From positions 5,332,501-5,396,500 of the forward strand of contig NC_134035.1 of assembly GCF_964204645.1 (NCBI RefSeq): DNA of 64,000 bases, read 5' to 3'. Source of the stretch: Tubulanus polymorphus. Taxonomy: Eukaryota > Nemertea > Palaeonemertea > Tubulaniformes > Tubulanidae. Below are positions 61,601-64,000 of the stretch, one piece after another. Both the position numbers and the translations under genes were made by a program. The notes beneath the pieces are model-generated. The model was not told the DNA's origin. It made no database searches and saw only the letters and a program-made list of their open reading frames with translations. Position 1 is the stretch's first letter, and each line of letters begins with the position of its first letter.

Positions 61601-64000
61601 AGAAAAAAAACTCTTAATTCTAAACGTGGTAACAGTGAATGAATGAGGGTGGATATGTAAGGAAGGCTTAATATGAATAGAGATTTCAGTGAATATTCGA
61701 CGCAGATGAAATAATATGAACAAGCAAAAACAAATGATAAAACAAAACAGTTCACCATTATTTTCATAACGTTCATCATCGGCCGGTTGAAACAAGTCGT
61801 AACCATCTTCACCTAACACTTCATAGATAAATAGAGTTAGACACACCGGGGTTAGCAAGCTATTATTATCTAACACCTCAGACGCCTATTCATCGTGAAT
61901 TAGTTAAGTATGTAGGCGTAAGGTATATCGAGTCTATACCCGTAATTAGTTGTGTAGACCCAGTTCCCGAGGCTACTATAAGGCCTATACGGGCTAACGT
62001 GCTAAATATGTCATATTTAAAAGAAAACGCAAAACTGGTTAAAACTAAATTATATACCACATAAACGAATGGAGTTCATTTCACAATTAAAGCTCACATT
62101 TATAGCTCAAACAATTACGCATGTTAATACGACCACATTGAGAGGCAATCGCTCACTCTTAATCGATCGTTAAAACTAATTGTTATAAGGATCTCTTAGG
62201 AATGAATCTGCAGCCTGGACCCGGTACCTCATCTGAATATCTATACTCGCCTTACTTAACTATACAATGGTACAATGGTGAATGTCTGAAAGGGTGTAGT
62301 GGTTCCAGGCTGGAGGTTTATACCCGCATGAATTCTTACATTAAACATAAGTAACGAAGAAAGTTGTGTATTTCTTTAAGTTTATTACCTGCAGCGGTAG
62401 GGGGCAGGTCAGTATATTTGCCTTCGACGAGTGACAGTTTCGAGTCGTAAAATTGCCGTAGTTTTGACATGTCCTCTTGAAGTTTAGCCTTCGATACTTT
62501 CTCTTCTTCGTATTTGCCTTGCATCGACGCCAATTGTAATTCATATTCCTTCATTATCAAAATTCAGAAATGAATTCATGTTCAATAAGACATTTGCAAT
62601 TGCTAGTTTAGAATTTTCTAATTATGAGCTTAGATTTCATGCGTTTGAGGCAAAAGTGTCAAGAACGAATGCTTAACTCAACTAGTTAATATATAACCAG
62701 CAAAGATTGAAAACCGATTGTACCTTTCTGATTCGTAATTTCTCTGCTTCGATCTCAGCGCTGTGGTCGACAACGACGACTTTTTCGATGACCTCAGGTG
62801 CAGGCACAGGTGCGGGTGGTGGTGGCGCTGGAGCAGCAGCTGCGGGAACTGTTGAGAAAATTAGAACCGAGGAGTGAACTGACATACCAGTAGCTGGCTG
62901 TTTTAATGCCATGATTAAATACTACAAGATAATCTAAACATAATAAAAACTAACGTACCTCCGGTAAGACCGCCTTGAGGTAAAGGTATCTGACCCATCA
63001 ACATCGCTTTCAACTTCTGAATCTCCTCTTGATACTCGCGCAAAAGCGCGTCTTTTGGGTCTTCATTTATCTTCGGCTTGTTCTTGATATTCTTGGCGCG
63101 GTTCGCGTATCTAACATCGCGAAAAAGCAAATATTACAAAATCATTCAACGTAAGTACAGTAGACTGAATGCTGATTGCCTTTGACTATCATCATGTGCC
63201 CCGGACAAAATAAAAGACTTTTTTATACGGCATTTTATGTTATGATGTCCCTAGAATTTCTGCCCTTGGATTAGCAAATGATTCAACATGCAGCACACTG
63301 CTACAGGGCCCAATGCCTTCATGAAAATCTCCAAGAGGAGGCATTCTACCCAAAACTTCAGTTTAACTTATTTTAGTTACGAATCACTCATAGAGATTTT
63401 GCATAAACTCAAATGTAGAAGCAACCGACCTCAGCGTACTGAGAGTTTCATCGTAATTATTATCAGCCGGTGACAGACAGGCGACCATCAGAGTTTTAGT
63501 ATTCCCGCCGAGTGAATCCTGCAGCAGACGTGTCAATTTCGAATCTCTGTACGGAATATGTTTCGATCGACCGTCGACCAACGCCGATATCACGTTTCCC
63601 AAAGCAGACAGCGATAAGTTGATTTTCGTTGCTTCTTTCAGCCGATCGCCGGTAGCACCTGTTCAATTAAACACACAAAATACACAATTTAAAACAAGTT
63701 TCATTTGAAAGAGTTTAAATTTATGTAAGAACAGGAATCCAATTCCGAAATTCCCTGATATTTCACCCAAGATTCATAAGATATCTTCAGTGGGGGCTGT
63801 TCTTATCAAGAGGTACCTTCCTTACCAGCAAGATCAAAAATTCCCTGACTTTTCCCCCGATTTTCAAGAGTCATTCCTTGGATTTCGGAAAAATAAATCA
63901 GGAATTCCCTGATTTCTCTGGTCTGTAAGAACTCTCTCATGTCTAAAGATATTCCATGCTTCACACTAGACAGTGGTTTGAATGTAGTTGAATACCTGTT
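55667..64000 (-). CDS. KIF17: KIF17/OSM-3 homodimeric kinesin-2, 3' part (5' end beyond window)
   Basis: Fifteen exons, the first cut by the window edge: 64000-63996, 63658-63430, 63110-62959, 62848-62724, 62548-62389, 61818-61756, 61049-60945, 60834-60794, 60298-60117, 58257-58142, 57923-57817, 57668-57410, 56847-56765, 56447-56357, 55959-55667. About 670 residues are present. The end of the motor is clear: [20 protein letters not shown] (switch II/alpha4), [20 protein letters not shown], then [20 protein letters not shown] and the neck [13 protein letters not shown]. The tail has KIF17 hallmarks: [56 protein letters not shown], and a Lys-rich [16 protein letters not shown] terminus. KIF17/OSM-3 drives intraflagellar transport to distal cilia. 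The short exons at 61818-61756 and 60834-60794 are supported by phase more than by homology and may be alternative. Confidence 0.93.
56607..56744. mobile_element. Foldback MITE family A, copy 5
   Basis: The ends GGGGAGCTGCAGTTGCTCAA and TAGTAGCAGCTGCAGCCCC are inverted and longer than in other copies because of an added AGCTGCAG block. It is in a KIF17 intron next to exon 56847-56765. Confidence 0.85.
56940..57370. mobile_element. CAGGGTGGCCAC-family relative, reverse orientation
   Basis: Read on the minus strand, it shares GGGTGGTCATTTACC-type left-end sequence, TCAGGGAAAAGTCAAGGAAT, AAACAGTTTCCATC and ATATTTGACTGTG with the copies at 36004 and 41435. The boundaries are approximate. It is in a KIF17 intron. 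Confidence 0.55.
58365..58515. repeat. Dispersed GAAAATGAACTA repeat, copy 2
   Basis: CTGAGACATTTCTAATTGAAA with ATGAACTA, then AGACATTTTATCGGCACGC, matches the repeat at 42575-42855. It is in a KIF17 intron. Confidence 0.6.
58530..60110. other. Long KIF17 intron, largely non-coding
   Basis: Apart from the family A MITE at 59138-59260 this intron holds nothing I recognise. A pair of ATTxxACCxCAG(C/A)-type palindromic pieces near 59065-59105 (ATACCCGCAGAACAGCTGGG) is unexplained. Confidence 0.4.
59138..59260. mobile_element. Foldback MITE family A, copy 6
   Basis: The left end CTGCAGTTGCTCAAAAGTTG and right end CATTTGAGCAACTGCAG are inverted. The interior is AAGATAACCAGCGGATAAAT. Confidence 0.85.
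63820..63930. repeat. Dispersed TTCCCTGACTTTTCCC repeat fragment
   Basis: ATTCCCTGACTTTTCCCCC and a following CAGGAATTCCCTGATTTCTC match the repeat at 22365-22545. It is in the KIF17 intron nearest the window end. Confidence 0.45.

Noticed and set aside
61544-61876. 110- and 87-aa minus-strand ORFs
   Set aside because: Only the 63 nt segment 61818-61756 has splice sites and fits the KIF17 phase; the rest is intron.

Overview
This is metazoan nuclear DNA. Genes have many GT-AG introns and AT-rich introns and spacers, with somewhat GC-richer exons. There are many short foldback transposon relics, a LINE tail and a large satellite array. A ciliary Pitchfork protein, a KIF17-type kinesin-2 and a proteinase K-like secreted protease with an I9-type propeptide point to a ciliated invertebrate. 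I think a lophotrochozoan is likely, but that is inference. Gene models were built by hand from splice sites, and the reading frame stays open across every proposed splice.

Layout: 1-14475 is a tandem satellite with a ~101 bp monomer and higher-order duplications. 14476-17537 holds a minisatellite, a decayed LINE 3' end and MITE-like foldbacks. 17538-18980 (+) is a complete five-exon Pitchfork (PIFO/CIMAP3) gene. 19353-20331 (-) is a complete three-exon DUSP3-like phosphatase, tail-to-tail with PIFO. 21189-28067 (-) is an 18-exon ZC3H11A-type CCCH zinc-finger mRNA-export protein of 1314 aa. 28068-32796 is non-coding, with a hAT-like MITE, a 49 bp duplication, CRE-like sites and a CpG-rich probable promoter.

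32797-43728 (+) is the most unusual locus: a 14-exon gene for a 2261-aa protein built from ten partial or complete copies of a Psq / CENP-B-type DNA-binding module, with no transposase catalytic domain. It also has AT-hook-like motifs and a Gln/Thr/Asp-rich C-terminus that resembles an activation domain. Modules are carried on phase 1-1 exon units, which suggests growth by intron-mediated duplication.

45789-50470 (-) is a complete 14-exon proteinase K-like S8 protease (389 aa, full catalytic set). 50471-55666 is repeat-rich and apparently gene-free. 55667-64000 (-) is the 3' two-thirds of a KIF17/OSM-3 kinesin, whose motor N-terminus lies beyond the window.

The genes do not form one pathway. 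PIFO and KIF17 are both ciliary; the others are a signalling phosphatase, an RNA-export factor, a chromatin or transcription candidate and a secreted or lysosomal protease. Several MITE families recur in introns and spacers throughout.
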